Shown here piece after piece: positions 43,355-52,698 of a DNA stretch of 64,000 nucleotides (the stretch's first letter is position 1; each line of letters begins with the position of its first letter). Under the pieces are notes generated by a model. That model did no database searches and was not told the origin of the DNA. It saw nothing but the letters and a program-made list of their open reading frames with translations. The position numbers and the translations under genes were made by a program. This DNA comes from Formosa sp. Hel1_31_208 (GTDB lineage: Bacteria; Bacteroidota; Bacteroidia; Flavobacteriales; Flavobacteriaceae): the NCBI RefSeq assembly GCF_900104785.1, contig NZ_LT629733.1:466501-530500 (forward strand). The letters run 5' to 3'.

Positions 43355-44149
43355 TTATTTTATACCGCTCAATACTAAAACGGGCAAGTTGCTCGTAAAG
43401 TCTTTTTTTAGAATGGTATATTTTTCCCATTTCTTCACAAAAAAACCTCGTTTACGTCTAACTACACATAATAAGTCTGGATTGTTATTTTTATAGTGCT
43501 CCAATACACCTTGATAAGTTGTTGGATTTTCACTATAAGTTGTATTAGTAATTAAGCTCGCCAATTCATCATTAACATCAAAATCACCCTCATTATGATA
43601 TTGTGTTTTAACCAATAATAAATTTACAACCGATTTAAACTGATTTTTAATAGCTTTTAATGGCAGTAAAGCTTCTTCTTTTTTAATAATCGCCGATTTT
43701 AAGGCTAATAAAATTTTTACAATTGGCTTGTATACATAGCCTTCTGGGACTATTAATGCTGGAATATTTGTTTGTTTTACAATTTTACCAGAGGTCTTAC
43801 CCAAATAGACTTCGTCTTTAATTGAGTTTGTTCTGGGTTCTAACATAATTAAATCTACATCTAAAGCTTTACACGCCGATTCTAAAGTATCTACAAGTTT
43901 GCCCTTAAAGGTCTTGACAATAATTTCAACATTCCTTTTATTAACTTTAGCAACATGACTTTTTAAAAATCCTAAACTCTCGCGTTCTATCATTTCATCT
44001 ACTTTCATCATCGTTCCGGCTTTGGTGTAAACATTATACACTTGAACTACATATAATTTTGCGCCAAAAGCTTTTGCAAAATCAACTGCATATTGTAAAT
44101 GACTTACAGCATTTTTAGATGAACCAACTGGAACCAAAATAGACTTCAT
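43355..44149 (-). CDS. universal stress protein (UspA family), two-domain form
   Basis: The 264-residue protein begins MKSILVPVGSSKNAVSHLQ, a UspA domain with the ATP-type tail IMLEPRTN and GKTSGKIVKQTNIPALIVPEG near residue 130. A second, weaker UspA-like half follows (PIVKILLALKS onward). It is probably cytoplasmic and nucleotide-binding; its client process is unknown. The start is the ATG at 44149: a longer frame to 44284 would run through the divergent acetyltransferase gene. It is followed after three bases by tRNA-Ala. Confidence 0.88.
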   Translation of the reverse strand: MKSILVPVGSSKNAVSHLQYAVDFAKAFGAKLYVVQVYNVYTKAGTMMKVDEMIERESLGFLKSHVAKVNKRNVEIIVKTFKGKLVDTLESACKALDVDLIMLEPRTNSIKDEVYLGKTSGKIVKQTNIPALIVPEGYVYKPIVKILLALKSAIIKKEEALLPLKAIKNQFKSVVNLLLVKTQYHNEGDFDVNDELASLITNTTYSENPTTYQGVLEHYKNNNPDLLCVVRRKRGFFVKKWEKYTILKKDFTSNLPVLVLSGIK

Positions 44150-44204
44150 AATCAAAATATTTAAAAGTAAATTTGTATAAATTTTGGTAAAGGTAACTAT
44201 TAAA

Positions 44205-44705
44205 ATGATACGTAAAGCAACTGAAAACGATATAGGTCGAATTATAGAAATTACGCGAGCCTGTGCTAAACATATGATTAGCAATGGTGTTTTTCAGTGG
44301 AATGAACACTACCCAAATAGCGCTGCCTTTAAAAATGATGTTGATCGTCAGGAATTATATGTTCTAGAAACCGTAAATGAAGTAATTGGTTGCATAGTAA
44401 TTTCTACTTTCATGGATGATGAATACGTTCCTGTGCAATGGTTGACTCCAAATAAGAATAATATCTACATTCACCGTTTAGCAGTACACCCACAATGTCA
44501 AGGACAAGGCTTTGCGCAAGAGTTGATGTGTTTTGCTGAAAACTTTGCTAGAAAGCACGAGTATAATTCGATTAGATTAGATACCTTTTCAAAAAATAAT
44601 AGAAACCAAAAGTTTTACGAACTTCGTGGATATCAAAAATTAAATGATATCTATTTCCCTATGCAAAGTAATTATCCTTTTCATTGTTATGAACTTATCT
44701 TTTGA
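44205..44705 (+). CDS. GNAT-family N-acetyltransferase
   Basis: The 166-residue acetyltransferase has the N-terminal MIRKATENDIGRIIEI strand-helix, the acetyl-CoA loop VHPQCQGQGFAQELM near residue 97 (Q/R-x-x-G-x-G/A type) and the C-terminal RLDTFSKNNRNQKFYELRGY. The substrate is unknown. The ATG at 44205 is preferred over a TTG seven codons upstream. Its stop overlaps the next start as TTGA. It is divergent from uspA, 55 bases apart. Confidence 0.9.
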   Translation: MIRKATENDIGRIIEITRACAKHMISNGVFQWNEHYPNSAAFKNDVDRQELYVLETVNEVIGCIVISTFMDDEYVPVQWLTPNKNNIYIHRLAVHPQCQGQGFAQELMCFAENFARKHEYNSIRLDTFSKNNRNQKFYELRGYQKLNDIYFPMQSNYPFHCYELIF

Positions 44706-46036
44706 AAACTGAAATCACATTAAAACAAATCAATAAGCTCGCTATTCCAGCATTAATTGCAGGTGTAGCAGAGCCAATTCTTTCTTTGACAGATACCGCA
44801 ATCATAGGTAATGTAGACACTAATGCTGCAGAGTCTCTAGCAGCAGTGGGTGTTGTTGGCACTTTTATATCTATGTTAATTTGGGTGTTAGGCCAAACAC
44901 GAAGCGCCATTTCTTCTATTGTATCACAACATTTAGGAGCAGATCAATTAGATAAAGTCAAAAATTTACCTGCACAAGCCATTTTTATCATTACTTCTAT
45001 AAGCATCTTCATAATCATAATTACACTCCCTTTTGCTTCTCAAATATTTAAGCTTTATAACGCCTCAGATGTAATTCTAGATTATAGTGTAGACTATTAT
45101 TCCATTCGAGTTTTTGGATTCCCATTTACCTTATTCACCATTGCTATATTTGGTACATTTAGGGGGCTTCAAAACACCTTTTACCCAATGATTATTGCTA
45201 TTATAGGCACTATTGTTAATGTCGTTTTGGATATTGCCTTGGTCTATGGAATTGATGGGCTTATTAATCCTATGCATATTAAAGGAGCCGCTTGGGCAAG
45301 TGTAATTGCACAAATTACAATGGCTTTGTCTTCTGCTTATTTCTTACTCTCAAAAACTGATATTTCCTTGCGAATCACATTTCCGTTTAATAAAGAGATA
45401 AAGAATTTTATTCAAATGATTTTGAATTTGTTTGTCCGCACATTGGCACTAAACGCGACATTATACTTCGCAACAAGATTTGCTACATCTTATGGAACAG
45501 AATATATCGCAGCTTATACCATAGCCATAAATTTATGGTTTCTAGGTGCCTTTATTATTGATGGTTATGCAAGTGCTGGAAATATTTTATCCGGCAAATT
45601 TTTAGGTGCTAAAAATTATAAAAAACTAGTGGAATTAAGTCAGTTTCTAATTAAATGTGGGATTGGAGTTGGGATTATATTATTATTATTGGGATTAATT
45701 AGCTACAACTTTATTGGCCATATCTTTACCAAAGATCAACTTGTACTCGATGAATTCTATAATGTGTTTTGGATTGTTCTAGCAATGCAGCCCTTTTGTG
45801 CACTCGCTTTTATTTATGACGGCATGTTTAAAGGAATGGGTAAAATGAAATTTCTTCGTAATCTTTTATTATTGTCAACAGGTTTAGTATTTATTCCTCT
45901 TCTGTTTTTACTCGATAGTTTTGATCTTAAATTGTACGCCGTTTTTATTGCTTTAACTTTTTGGATTATAGCAAGGGGAATTCCATTGATTATAAAATTC
46001 CGGCAACTATTTTTGTCACTTTCTCAAAAGACGTAA
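44702..46036 (+). CDS. MATE-family efflux transporter (DinF-like)
   Basis: The 444-residue inner-membrane protein has twelve hydrophobic helices and two MatE repeats. The first starts LKQINKLAIPALIAG-like, with SLTDTAIIGNV and GTFRGLQNTFYP; the second includes RTLALNATLYFATRFA. MATE pumps expel cationic drugs or metabolites by Na+ or H+ antiport. The start is a TTG overlapping the acetyltransferase stop (TTGA), and no ATG lies near the conserved N-terminus. It heads into two microprotein genes. Confidence 0.88.
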   Translation: MKTEITLKQINKLAIPALIAGVAEPILSLTDTAIIGNVDTNAAESLAAVGVVGTFISMLIWVLGQTRSAISSIVSQHLGADQLDKVKNLPAQAIFIITSISIFIIIITLPFASQIFKLYNASDVILDYSVDYYSIRVFGFPFTLFTIAIFGTFRGLQNTFYPMIIAIIGTIVNVVLDIALVYGIDGLINPMHIKGAAWASVIAQITMALSSAYFLLSKTDISLRITFPFNKEIKNFIQMILNLFVRTLALNATLYFATRFATSYGTEYIAAYTIAINLWFLGAFIIDGYASAGNILSGKFLGAKNYKKLVELSQFLIKCGIGVGIILLLLGLISYNFIGHIFTKDQLVLDEFYNVFWIVLAMQPFCALAFIYDGMFKGMGKMKFLRNLLLLSTGLVFIPLLFLLDSFDLKLYAVFIALTFWIIARGIPLIIKFRQLFLSLSQKT

Positions 46037-46067
46037 CTTTGAGCAATAATCAACTGTAAACAAAACG

Positions 46068-46217
46068 ATGCTTTTAATGAGTGCCTTGCAGGATTCTGCT
46101 GCTTATGACTCTGGATATGATATTGGCTATGCGATAGGTCAAAATTTGCCTTATATCATTATTTTAGTTTTAGCATTTTTTGTTTTCAGATATTTTAAAA
46201 ATAAATCTAAAAAGTAA
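46068..46217 (+). CDS. 49-aa single-TM microprotein
   Basis: ATG at 46068 to TAA at 46217 encodes a Tyr/Asp/Gly-rich N-terminal segment (AAYDSGYDIGYAIGQ), one hydrophobic helix (YIIILVLAFFVF) and a basic tail (RYFKNKSKK). This is a typical N-out, C-in small membrane protein. It lies 31 bases after the MATE gene and 4 bases before another microprotein, all on one strand. Codon use looks like its neighbours. I do not recognise a named family. Translation is an inference. Confidence 0.6.
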   Translation: MLLMSALQDSAAYDSGYDIGYAIGQNLPYIIILVLAFFVFRYFKNKSKK

Positions 46218-46221
46218 GTCT

Positions 46222-46320
46222 ATGGATTTCATGTCGTTTTTAAGTGGAAGTGGTTTATTTCTCATTTTAGGAATAGTTCTCGTTGTTGTATATTTCATCA
46301 ATAGAAATAAGCGTAGATAA
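46222..46320 (+). CDS. 32-aa single-TM microprotein
   Basis: ATG at 46222 to TAA at 46320 encodes MDFMSFLSGSG, a strongly hydrophobic stretch (LFLILGIVLVVVYFI) and a basic end NRNKRR. Its stop overlaps the queD start by one base (TAATG), so translation of both is probably linked. It follows the 49-aa microprotein by 4 bases. No family is recognised. Confidence 0.55.
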   Translation: MDFMSFLSGSGLFLILGIVLVVVYFINRNKRR

Positions 46321-46772
46321 TGAGCAATATTCGTATTACTAAACAGTTTTCATTTGAAACAGGACACGCCTTATACGGTTATGACGGCAAGTGTAAAAAT
46401 GTTCATGGCCATAGTTACCGATTAGACGTTACAGTTATCGGGCAACCAATTTCTGATAACACTAATGTTAAATTTGGGATGGTCATTGATTTTAGCGATT
46501 TGAAAACAATCGTAAAAGAAGAAATCGTAGATGTTTTTGATCATGCTACAGTATTCAATAAAAACACACCCCATGTTGAATTAGCCAAAGAGCTACAGAG
46601 TAGAGATCATAATGTACTTTTAGTAAACTATCAGCCAACAAGTGAAATGATGGTTATTGATTTTGCTGAAAAGATTAAAAATAGACTCCCTAACAATATC
46701 AAACTACACTCTTTAAAATTACAGGAAACGGCAACCTCTTATGCACAGTGGTTTGCTTCAGATAATGACTAA
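46320..46772 (+). CDS. queD: 6-carboxytetrahydropterin synthase / 6-pyruvoyl tetrahydropterin synthase family
   Basis: The 150-residue enzyme has the zinc His residues H16, H29 and H31 (ETGHALYG, CKNVHGHSY), the catalytic Cys25, FDHATVFN and the final substrate Glu in LQETATSYAQW. It makes the pterin precursor of queuosine (preQ0 pathway). No other queuosine genes are in the window. It overlaps both neighbours: TAATG with the microprotein and 8 bases with lpxH. Confidence 0.93.
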   Translation: MSNIRITKQFSFETGHALYGYDGKCKNVHGHSYRLDVTVIGQPISDNTNVKFGMVIDFSDLKTIVKEEIVDVFDHATVFNKNTPHVELAKELQSRDHNVLLVNYQPTSEMMVIDFAEKIKNRLPNNIKLHSLKLQETATSYAQWFASDND

Positions 46773-47541
46773 TCCAACTCACATAATAGTACCTGAAGGG
46801 AAAAAAATTTACTTTGCGTCCGATAATCACTTGGGTGCGCCTACAATTGAAGCCTCTTTACCTCGTGAAAAGAAATTTGTTGCATGGTTAGATGACATAA
46901 AACACGATGCTGCAGCCATATTTTTATTGGGGGATTTATTCGACTTTTGGTTCGAATATAAAACCGTTGTCCCTAAAGGATTTGTTCGAACCTTAGGTAA
47001 ACTTGCTGAAATTAGTGATTCTGGAATTCCCATTTATTTTTTTGTAGGTAATCATGACTTATGGATGAATGGTTATTTTGAAACAGAACTGAACATTCCC
47101 GTTTATCACCAACCTAAAGAGTTTGTTTTTAATGACACTAAATTCTTTATTGCTCATGGTGATGGATTAGGTCCGTTTGATAAAGGCTATAAACGCATGA
47201 AAAAAGTGTTTACTAATCCTGTCTTTAAATTTCTGTTTAAATGGTTGCATCCCGATATTGGTATGCGAATTGCACAATACCTATCTGTAAAGAATAAGCT
47301 AATTTCTGGTGTTCATGATGCTCATTATTTGGGTGAAGATAAAGAGTGGCTCATTCAATACAGTAAATCAAAATTACAAGAAACACATCAGGACTACTTT
47401 ATTTATGGTCACCGACATTTACCTATGGCAGTGCCATTAAACGAGACCTCTAAATATGTGAATTTGGGCGATTGGATTCAATATTTTACCTATGGTGTTT
47501 TTGATGGAAAGGATTTTGAATTAAACACCTATCCCAAGTAA
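46765..47541 (+). CDS. lpxH: UDP-2,3-diacylglucosamine diphosphatase
   Basis: The 258-residue metallophosphoesterase of lipid A synthesis has ASDNHLG, GDLFDFW, FVGNHDLW, AHGDGLG and YGHRH, the full calcineurin-type metal set. The SDNHLG start replaces the common SDxHL. The ATG at 46765 overlaps the queD stop by 8 bases; an earlier ATG at 46741 would add eight residues out of family. It is the last gene of this tight group. Confidence 0.93.
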   Translation: MTNPTHIIVPEGKKIYFASDNHLGAPTIEASLPREKKFVAWLDDIKHDAAAIFLLGDLFDFWFEYKTVVPKGFVRTLGKLAEISDSGIPIYFFVGNHDLWMNGYFETELNIPVYHQPKEFVFNDTKFFIAHGDGLGPFDKGYKRMKKVFTNPVFKFLFKWLHPDIGMRIAQYLSVKNKLISGVHDAHYLGEDKEWLIQYSKSKLQETHQDYFIYGHRHLPMAVPLNETSKYVNLGDWIQYFTYGVFDGKDFELNTYPK

Positions 47542-47547
47542 CTACAT

Positions 47548-48831
47548 CTACTCATTTTCGTGATCTTCCATATCTTTTGTTAAGTCTAGTGCTCTAAATG
47601 AAGGAGATACAATAGCTGTAGTAAGTACCGTAATTAAAGTCATAGTCCCTCCAAAAACCACAGCAGTAACGGTTCCCATTAATTTAGCTGTTAATCCACT
47701 TTCAAATGCACCTAACTCATTTGAAGACCCAACAAACATAGAATTTACGGATGATACACGACCTCGCATATGGTCTGGTGTTTTCAGCTGAAGAATAGTT
47801 TGGCGTATAACCATAGAAACACCATCAAAAACGCCGCTAAAGAATAAAGCCATTACAGAAATCCAAAACACAGAAGACAATCCAAAGGCAATAATACTTA
47901 AACCAAACCCGAAAACGGCTACTAGCAATTTTACTCCCGCCTTTTTAACAATAGGAATATAAGCGGTTACTAACATGGTTATAAAAGAACCAACATTTGG
48001 AGCTGCTACTAAAATACCAAAGCCTTCTGGACCAACATTTAAAATATCTGTTGCAAAAACAGCAGCTAAAGCAATGGCTCCTCCAAACAATACAGAAATC
48101 ATATCTAAGGTCAACGCTCCTAAAATGGCCTTGGATCTAAACACAAAATTGACACCTTCCTTTAAACTTTGAGCTATTGGTTCGCCAATATTCGGATTTA
48201 AAATTGGTTTCTTTTTTATTTGAAATAACATTAATAATGAAAACATTACCAATCCAAAAACAATACAGAGCGACCAATGCACACCCATCTGTTCATTTTC
48301 TCCAAGCCAACTAATAGAAAATCCAGCAAAAGCTACTCCTAAAACTCGAGCCATTTGCCAAGTCGAACTATTCCAGGTTGCTGCATTGGGATAAATCTTT
48401 TTTGGAACAATTAAAGCAACCAATGAAAATATTGAAGGTCCAAAAAAAGATCGTAACAGTCCGCCAAAAAACACAAGTGTATATATCGCATACAAAATAT
48501 GTTGAACAGACCAGGATACCGCTATTTCTGGAGATGTAATCCAAAACATTCCAAAACTAATTATCGAAAACAAAGCGATACAAATGGCGAGCAGATTTCT
48601 CTTCTCTTTTTGATCTACAATATGTCCTGCAAAAAGAGCCATTCCTAAGGCTGGGATAATTTCCATTAGTCCAATTAAACCAATATATAATGGGTCTTTT
48701 GTGAGCGCATAAACCTGCCATTCTATGATAACAAATTGCATGGACCAACCAAATACTAAAGCAAAACGCACTAATATAAAAATATTGAATTCTCGGTATC
48801 GTAATGCTGCGTATGGGTCTTTTTTTGACAT
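47548..48831 (-). CDS. MFS transporter
   Basis: The 427-residue protein has twelve hydrophobic helices in the major facilitator layout. The loop between helices 2 and 3 reads GHIVDQKEKRNLL, close to the MFS motif A, and the central loop is near residue 200. The sequence type (EntS-like, VFFGGLLRSFFGPSIFSLVALIVP) suggests an exporter, but the substrate is not evident. It starts two bases after the recJ stop and is likely in the same transcript. Confidence 0.88.
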   Translation of the reverse strand: MSKKDPYAALRYREFNIFILVRFALVFGWSMQFVIIEWQVYALTKDPLYIGLIGLMEIIPALGMALFAGHIVDQKEKRNLLAICIALFSIISFGMFWITSPEIAVSWSVQHILYAIYTLVFFGGLLRSFFGPSIFSLVALIVPKKIYPNAATWNSSTWQMARVLGVAFAGFSISWLGENEQMGVHWSLCIVFGLVMFSLLMLFQIKKKPILNPNIGEPIAQSLKEGVNFVFRSKAILGALTLDMISVLFGGAIALAAVFATDILNVGPEGFGILVAAPNVGSFITMLVTAYIPIVKKAGVKLLVAVFGFGLSIIAFGLSSVFWISVMALFFSGVFDGVSMVIRQTILQLKTPDHMRGRVSSVNSMFVGSSNELGAFESGLTAKLMGTVTAVVFGGTMTLITVLTTAIVSPSFRALDLTKDMEDHENE

Positions 48832-48833
48832 GC

Positions 48834-50522
48834 TTATGCTTTAATATCGCGTAATTTTAATTGTAAACTCACATTGCCTTGCCAATGATTTTCATCTATC
48901 GAATAGACTGCGCTAAACAGTTTCTTATTTTGAATAAGGTCTAATTTATGACCCAAATTAAAACCTATACTAATAATTTTCTCATGGTTTTGAGCTACGG
49001 TGATACGTAAATGCTTGTCATCTTCTCCCACGCATTTCCCATAACCAGTATCGCGTAAGTTTTCAGTCATAAAAACAGGAGCCATATTTCCTGGTCCAAA
49101 AGGGGCAAACTGACGCAGAATTCTATAGAATTTGGGCGTAATTTCACTCAAAGAAATCTGGGTATCAATCTTAATTTCGGGTGTTAATAAACTCCTATCA
49201 ATAGTTTGAGAAACTTGATTTTCAAATGCTTGCTTAAAAGCCTCATAATTCTCCGCTTTCAAAGTTAAGCCTGCGGCATATTTATGGCCGCCAAATTGTT
49301 CGATATGCTCACTACAGGCTTCCAGTGCGTTATACACATCAAATCCGGAAACCGAACGAGCTGATGCCGCTAACTTATCTCCACTTTTAGTAAATACTAA
49401 CGTGGGTCTGTAGTAGGTTTCGATTAATCTTGATGCAACAATACCAATCACGCCTTTATGCCAAGTGTCACGATACACAACTGTAGTTAATCGATCTTCT
49501 TCTTTATTTTCTGTAATTTGGATTAACGCTTCTTCGGTTATTCGTTTGTCTGCCTCTCGCCTGTCAAGATTAAATTCATTAATTTCTTCTGCATAAGTTC
49601 TGGCAAGGTTTTGGTCTGTTTCAGTTAATAAGGTTACTGCATAATTTCCATGCTTCATTCGTCCTGCGGCATTAATTCTTGGCGCTACAATAAACACTAC
49701 ATCTGTTATGGTCAACTCCTCCTTATTGACTTGCTCTATAATGGCTTTAATTCCAGGTCTGGGATGGGTATTAATTACTTGTAATCCGAAGTAGGCCAGC
49801 GCACGATTCTCTCCTGTAATAGGAACTATATCTGCGCCAATTGCTGTAGCAACTAAGTCGAGATACTCCCCTAAATCTGCAACTGATTGTGCATTTTTAG
49901 ATGCTAAAGCTTGAATGAGCTTAAATCCGACACCACAACCACATAACTCTTTATAAGGATACTCACAATCATCTCTTTTAGGGTCTAAAATGGCTATGGC
50001 TTTAGGGAGTTTCTCACCTGGCCTATGGTGATCACAAATAATGAAATCGATACCTTTTTCCAAAGCATAGTTGACTTTATCAATTGCTTTTATTCCGCAG
50101 TCTAAAGCGATAATTAATGAAAACTCATTGTCGTGAGCGAAATCTATACCTTTATAAGATACGCCATACCCTTCATCATAGCGATCGGGAATATAAGTTG
50201 CAATGTTTTCAGATTTGGTTTTGAGATAGGATGATAATAGAGCAACAGATGTCGTTCCATCAACGTCATAATCGCCATACACCAAAATATTTTCATTTTT
50301 AAAAAGTGCCGTTTCAATACGTTTAACAGCTTTATCCATGTCTTTCATAAGAAATGGATCATGTAAATCCGAGATACTCGGGCGAAAAAACGTTTTGGCT
50401 TCTTCATAGGTTTCAATACCTCTTTGGGCTAAAAGCATGGCCACAGAGGTATCCACCTGAAGTGCTTTTTCTAAAGCAACAACAATTTGAGGGTTTGGTT
50501 TTGGTTTTAAAGTCCAACGCAT
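48834..50522 (-). CDS. recJ: single-stranded-DNA-specific exonuclease RecJ
   Basis: The 562-residue DHH nuclease has YGDYDVDGTTSVALL, IALDCGIK, ICDHHRPGE (the DHH motif) and the DHHA1 motif FGGHKYAAGL. It degrades single-stranded DNA 5' to 3' in recombination and mismatch repair. The length is normal. It precedes the MFS gene by two bases. Confidence 0.96.
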   Translation of the reverse strand: MRWTLKPKPNPQIVVALEKALQVDTSVAMLLAQRGIETYEEAKTFFRPSISDLHDPFLMKDMDKAVKRIETALFKNENILVYGDYDVDGTTSVALLSSYLKTKSENIATYIPDRYDEGYGVSYKGIDFAHDNEFSLIIALDCGIKAIDKVNYALEKGIDFIICDHHRPGEKLPKAIAILDPKRDDCEYPYKELCGCGVGFKLIQALASKNAQSVADLGEYLDLVATAIGADIVPITGENRALAYFGLQVINTHPRPGIKAIIEQVNKEELTITDVVFIVAPRINAAGRMKHGNYAVTLLTETDQNLARTYAEEINEFNLDRREADKRITEEALIQITENKEEDRLTTVVYRDTWHKGVIGIVASRLIETYYRPTLVFTKSGDKLAASARSVSGFDVYNALEACSEHIEQFGGHKYAAGLTLKAENYEAFKQAFENQVSQTIDRSLLTPEIKIDTQISLSEITPKFYRILRQFAPFGPGNMAPVFMTENLRDTGYGKCVGEDDKHLRITVAQNHEKIISIGFNLGHKLDLIQNKKLFSAVYSIDENHWQGNVSLQLKLRDIKA

Positions 50523-50544
50523 GTACTAATATAGAAAATTTTCG

Positions 50545-50967
50545 CTATATATTATGATAATGAATTGAGGTTTTTACCTCCGAAAATTTCCTAAACATTT
50601 CCATCACGCCGCAGTATTTTTCTATGGAAAGATCGACCGCTTTTTTGATTCTATCTTCATCCAAATGATCTCCATAAAAGTGGTATTCAACCGAAACCGT
50701 GTGGTAATATTTTGGATGCTCATCTGTTAGTTCGCCATAAGTATCAATTCTAAAATCTGAAAAAGGCACTTTCATTTTCTTTAGAATCGATACAACATCC
50801 AAGCCGGAACAACCAGCTAAAGAAGACAACATCAAAGCTTTAGGTGCTAATCCAGAATTATAACCTCCATTTTCTGGTGATGTGTCCATGAGTAAGGTTT
50901 TTCCACTTGGATTGTCAGAATCAAACTGTAAGTTTCCTTTCCAATGTGTGACTACTTTATGAGACAT
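50545..50967 (-). CDS. OsmC/Ohr-family protein
   Basis: The 140-residue protein has the OsmC fold with the first redox Cys in SLAGCSGLDVVSILKKM and the second in SIEKYCGVMEMF. Members reduce organic hydroperoxides or have unknown thiol roles (YhfA-like). The start is the ATG at 50967. A longer frame to 51120 would overlap the divergent AhpD-like gene and lacks homology. The divergent neighbour also has redox cysteines. Confidence 0.9.
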   Translation of the reverse strand: MSHKVVTHWKGNLQFDSDNPSGKTLLMDTSPENGGYNSGLAPKALMLSSLAGCSGLDVVSILKKMKVPFSDFRIDTYGELTDEHPKYYHTVSVEYHFYGDHLDEDRIKKAVDLSIEKYCGVMEMFRKFSEVKTSIHYHNI

Positions 50968-51113
50968 ATTTAAACAATTTTTCGTTTCTTGTGTTCTAAT
51001 TATTTTATTCAATCTATCACAAGTTATATCAATAAAAAAGAATGCATTTAATGTCGCTTTTGTACCATTGATATTTCTTATTAACTCAAAAATACCACTA
51101 AAAAAATAAACAT

Positions 51114-51716
51114 ATGGCATTAGTTACACCATTATCCGCAGAGCACGATTTGGAAACCAAACAACTGGCCGAATTCTTTAATGAAACACTTGGGTTTTGC
51201 CCAAATTCAGTTTTAACCATGCAGCGTCGTCCAGCAATTTCAAAGGCTTTTATTAATTTAAACAAAGCTGTAATGGCTAATGAAGGCCGAGTAACTTCAG
51301 CCTTAAAACGAATGATTGCTTGGGTCTCTAGTAATGCCACCGGATGTCGATATTGCCAAGCTCATGCCATTCGAGCTGCGGAACGCTATGGTGCAGAACA
51401 AGAACAATTAGATAATATTTGGGAATACAGAACACACGCTGCTTTTTCTGAAGCGGAACGAGCAGCTTTAGATTTTAGTTTGGCTGCTTCTCAAGTTCCT
51501 AATGCCGTCAATGCAGACATAAAAAGTCGTTTATACCAACATTGGGACGAAGGTGAAATTGTAGAAATGCTGGGCGTAATCTCATTGTTTGGATACCTTA
51601 ACCGTTGGAATGATTCTATGGGCACCAATATGGAAGAAGGCGCGATTGAAAGCGGAAATCAATATCTAGGTAAACACGGTTTTGAAGTAGGTAAACATGA
51701 TGGGTCAAAATACTAA
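51114..51716 (+). CDS. carboxymuconolactone decarboxylase / AhpD-like protein
   Basis: The 200-residue all-helical protein carries the AhpD-type motif CRYCQAHAIRAAERYG (CxxCxxH) near residue 80. It belongs to the peroxidase-related branch of the CMD family. A peroxide or alkyl-hydroperoxide role fits the divergent OsmC-family gene, but this is inference. It has no signal peptide. It ends 222 bases before the stop of rsmI. Confidence 0.88.
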   Translation: MALVTPLSAEHDLETKQLAEFFNETLGFCPNSVLTMQRRPAISKAFINLNKAVMANEGRVTSALKRMIAWVSSNATGCRYCQAHAIRAAERYGAEQEQLDNIWEYRTHAAFSEAERAALDFSLAASQVPNAVNADIKSRLYQHWDEGEIVEMLGVISLFGYLNRWNDSMGTNMEEGAIESGNQYLGKHGFEVGKHDGSKY

Positions 51717-51937
51717 ATGCAATTCCTAAGAAGCTGAAATGAATATCAATTAAAAAACTTGAGGTTCAATTTTAAAATATAAAATAAAAATTGACAACTC
51801 CGTAATAGTGGTTTGAATACTAATTTTATAAATTGTGTGGATGGTATTTTATTCGGAGCTAAAAAGAAAAAAGATACAAGAAAATGAGAATTGAGTAATT
51901 GAAAATACGTTTAGGAGTTATCCTAGCGCTTTTTTTA

Positions 51938-52609
51938 TCATCGTTTTCCTCCAACAACAATTACAATTTCTCCTTTTGGTGGTTTATTGGTGTAATACGC
52001 CAATACTTCTTTTGCGGTACCTCTTATGGTTTCCTCATAAAGTTTTGTCAATTCTCTTGAAACAGAAACTTGTCGATCTTCGCCAAAAAACTCGCAAAAA
52101 TGAGTCAAGGTTTTGATTAATTTATGCGGACTCTCATAAAAGATGATGGTTCGTGTTTCTTCAGAAAGTAACTTTAATCGTGTTTGACGCCCCTTTTTTA
52201 CAGGTAAAAACCCTTCAAAAACAAATTTATCATTCGGTAAACCTGAGTTTACAAGTGCAGGAACAAAAGCTGTTGCGCCTGGCAAACATTCAACCTCAAT
52301 TCCATTCTCCAGACAAGCCCTTGTCAATAAAAACCCTGGATCCGAAATGGCTGGTGTACCTGCATCGCTAATCAAAGCAATAATTACTCCGCTTTTTAGC
52401 TTTTGTATTAAACCCTCCACCATTTTATGCTCATTATGCATATGATGACTTTGCATGTGCGTACTAATATCGAAATGCTTAAGTAATTTTCCTGAGGTTC
52501 GTGTATCTTCGGCTAAGATAAGATCTACATCGTTCAATACCTCAACCGCTCTAAAGGTCATATCCTTTAAATTTCCGATAGGTGTTGGTACCATATATAG
52601 TTTGCTCAT
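51938..52609 (-). CDS. rsmI: 16S rRNA (cytidine1402-2'-O)-methyltransferase
   Basis: The 223-residue tetrapyrrole-methylase-fold enzyme begins LYMVPTPIGNLKDMTFRA. It has AEDTRTSGKLL, ISDAGTPAISDPGF, LPGATAFVPALVNSGLP, FEGFLP and the KPPKGEIVIVV end, all RsmI hallmarks. It methylates C1402 in the decoding site with SAM. It is divergent from the DUF11 adhesin gene, 89 bases apart. Confidence 0.97.
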   Translation of the reverse strand: MSKLYMVPTPIGNLKDMTFRAVEVLNDVDLILAEDTRTSGKLLKHFDISTHMQSHHMHNEHKMVEGLIQKLKSGVIIALISDAGTPAISDPGFLLTRACLENGIEVECLPGATAFVPALVNSGLPNDKFVFEGFLPVKKGRQTRLKLLSEETRTIIFYESPHKLIKTLTHFCEFFGEDRQVSVSRELTKLYEETIRGTAKEVLAYYTNKPPKGEIVIVVGGKR

Positions 52610-52698
52610 CTATACGAGTTTTCGTTTCAAATTTACAATGTTTTGGAGTAAATTGACGCAACCTTTTACGATATTTATCATCTAACAAGAAACCTTCC

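Noticed and set aside
51717..51937. Gap between the AhpD-like gene and rsmI
   Set aside because: AT-rich, with one weak 5-bp hairpin (TAGGA/TCCTA near 51912); nothing that I can support as a gene, RNA or clear terminator.
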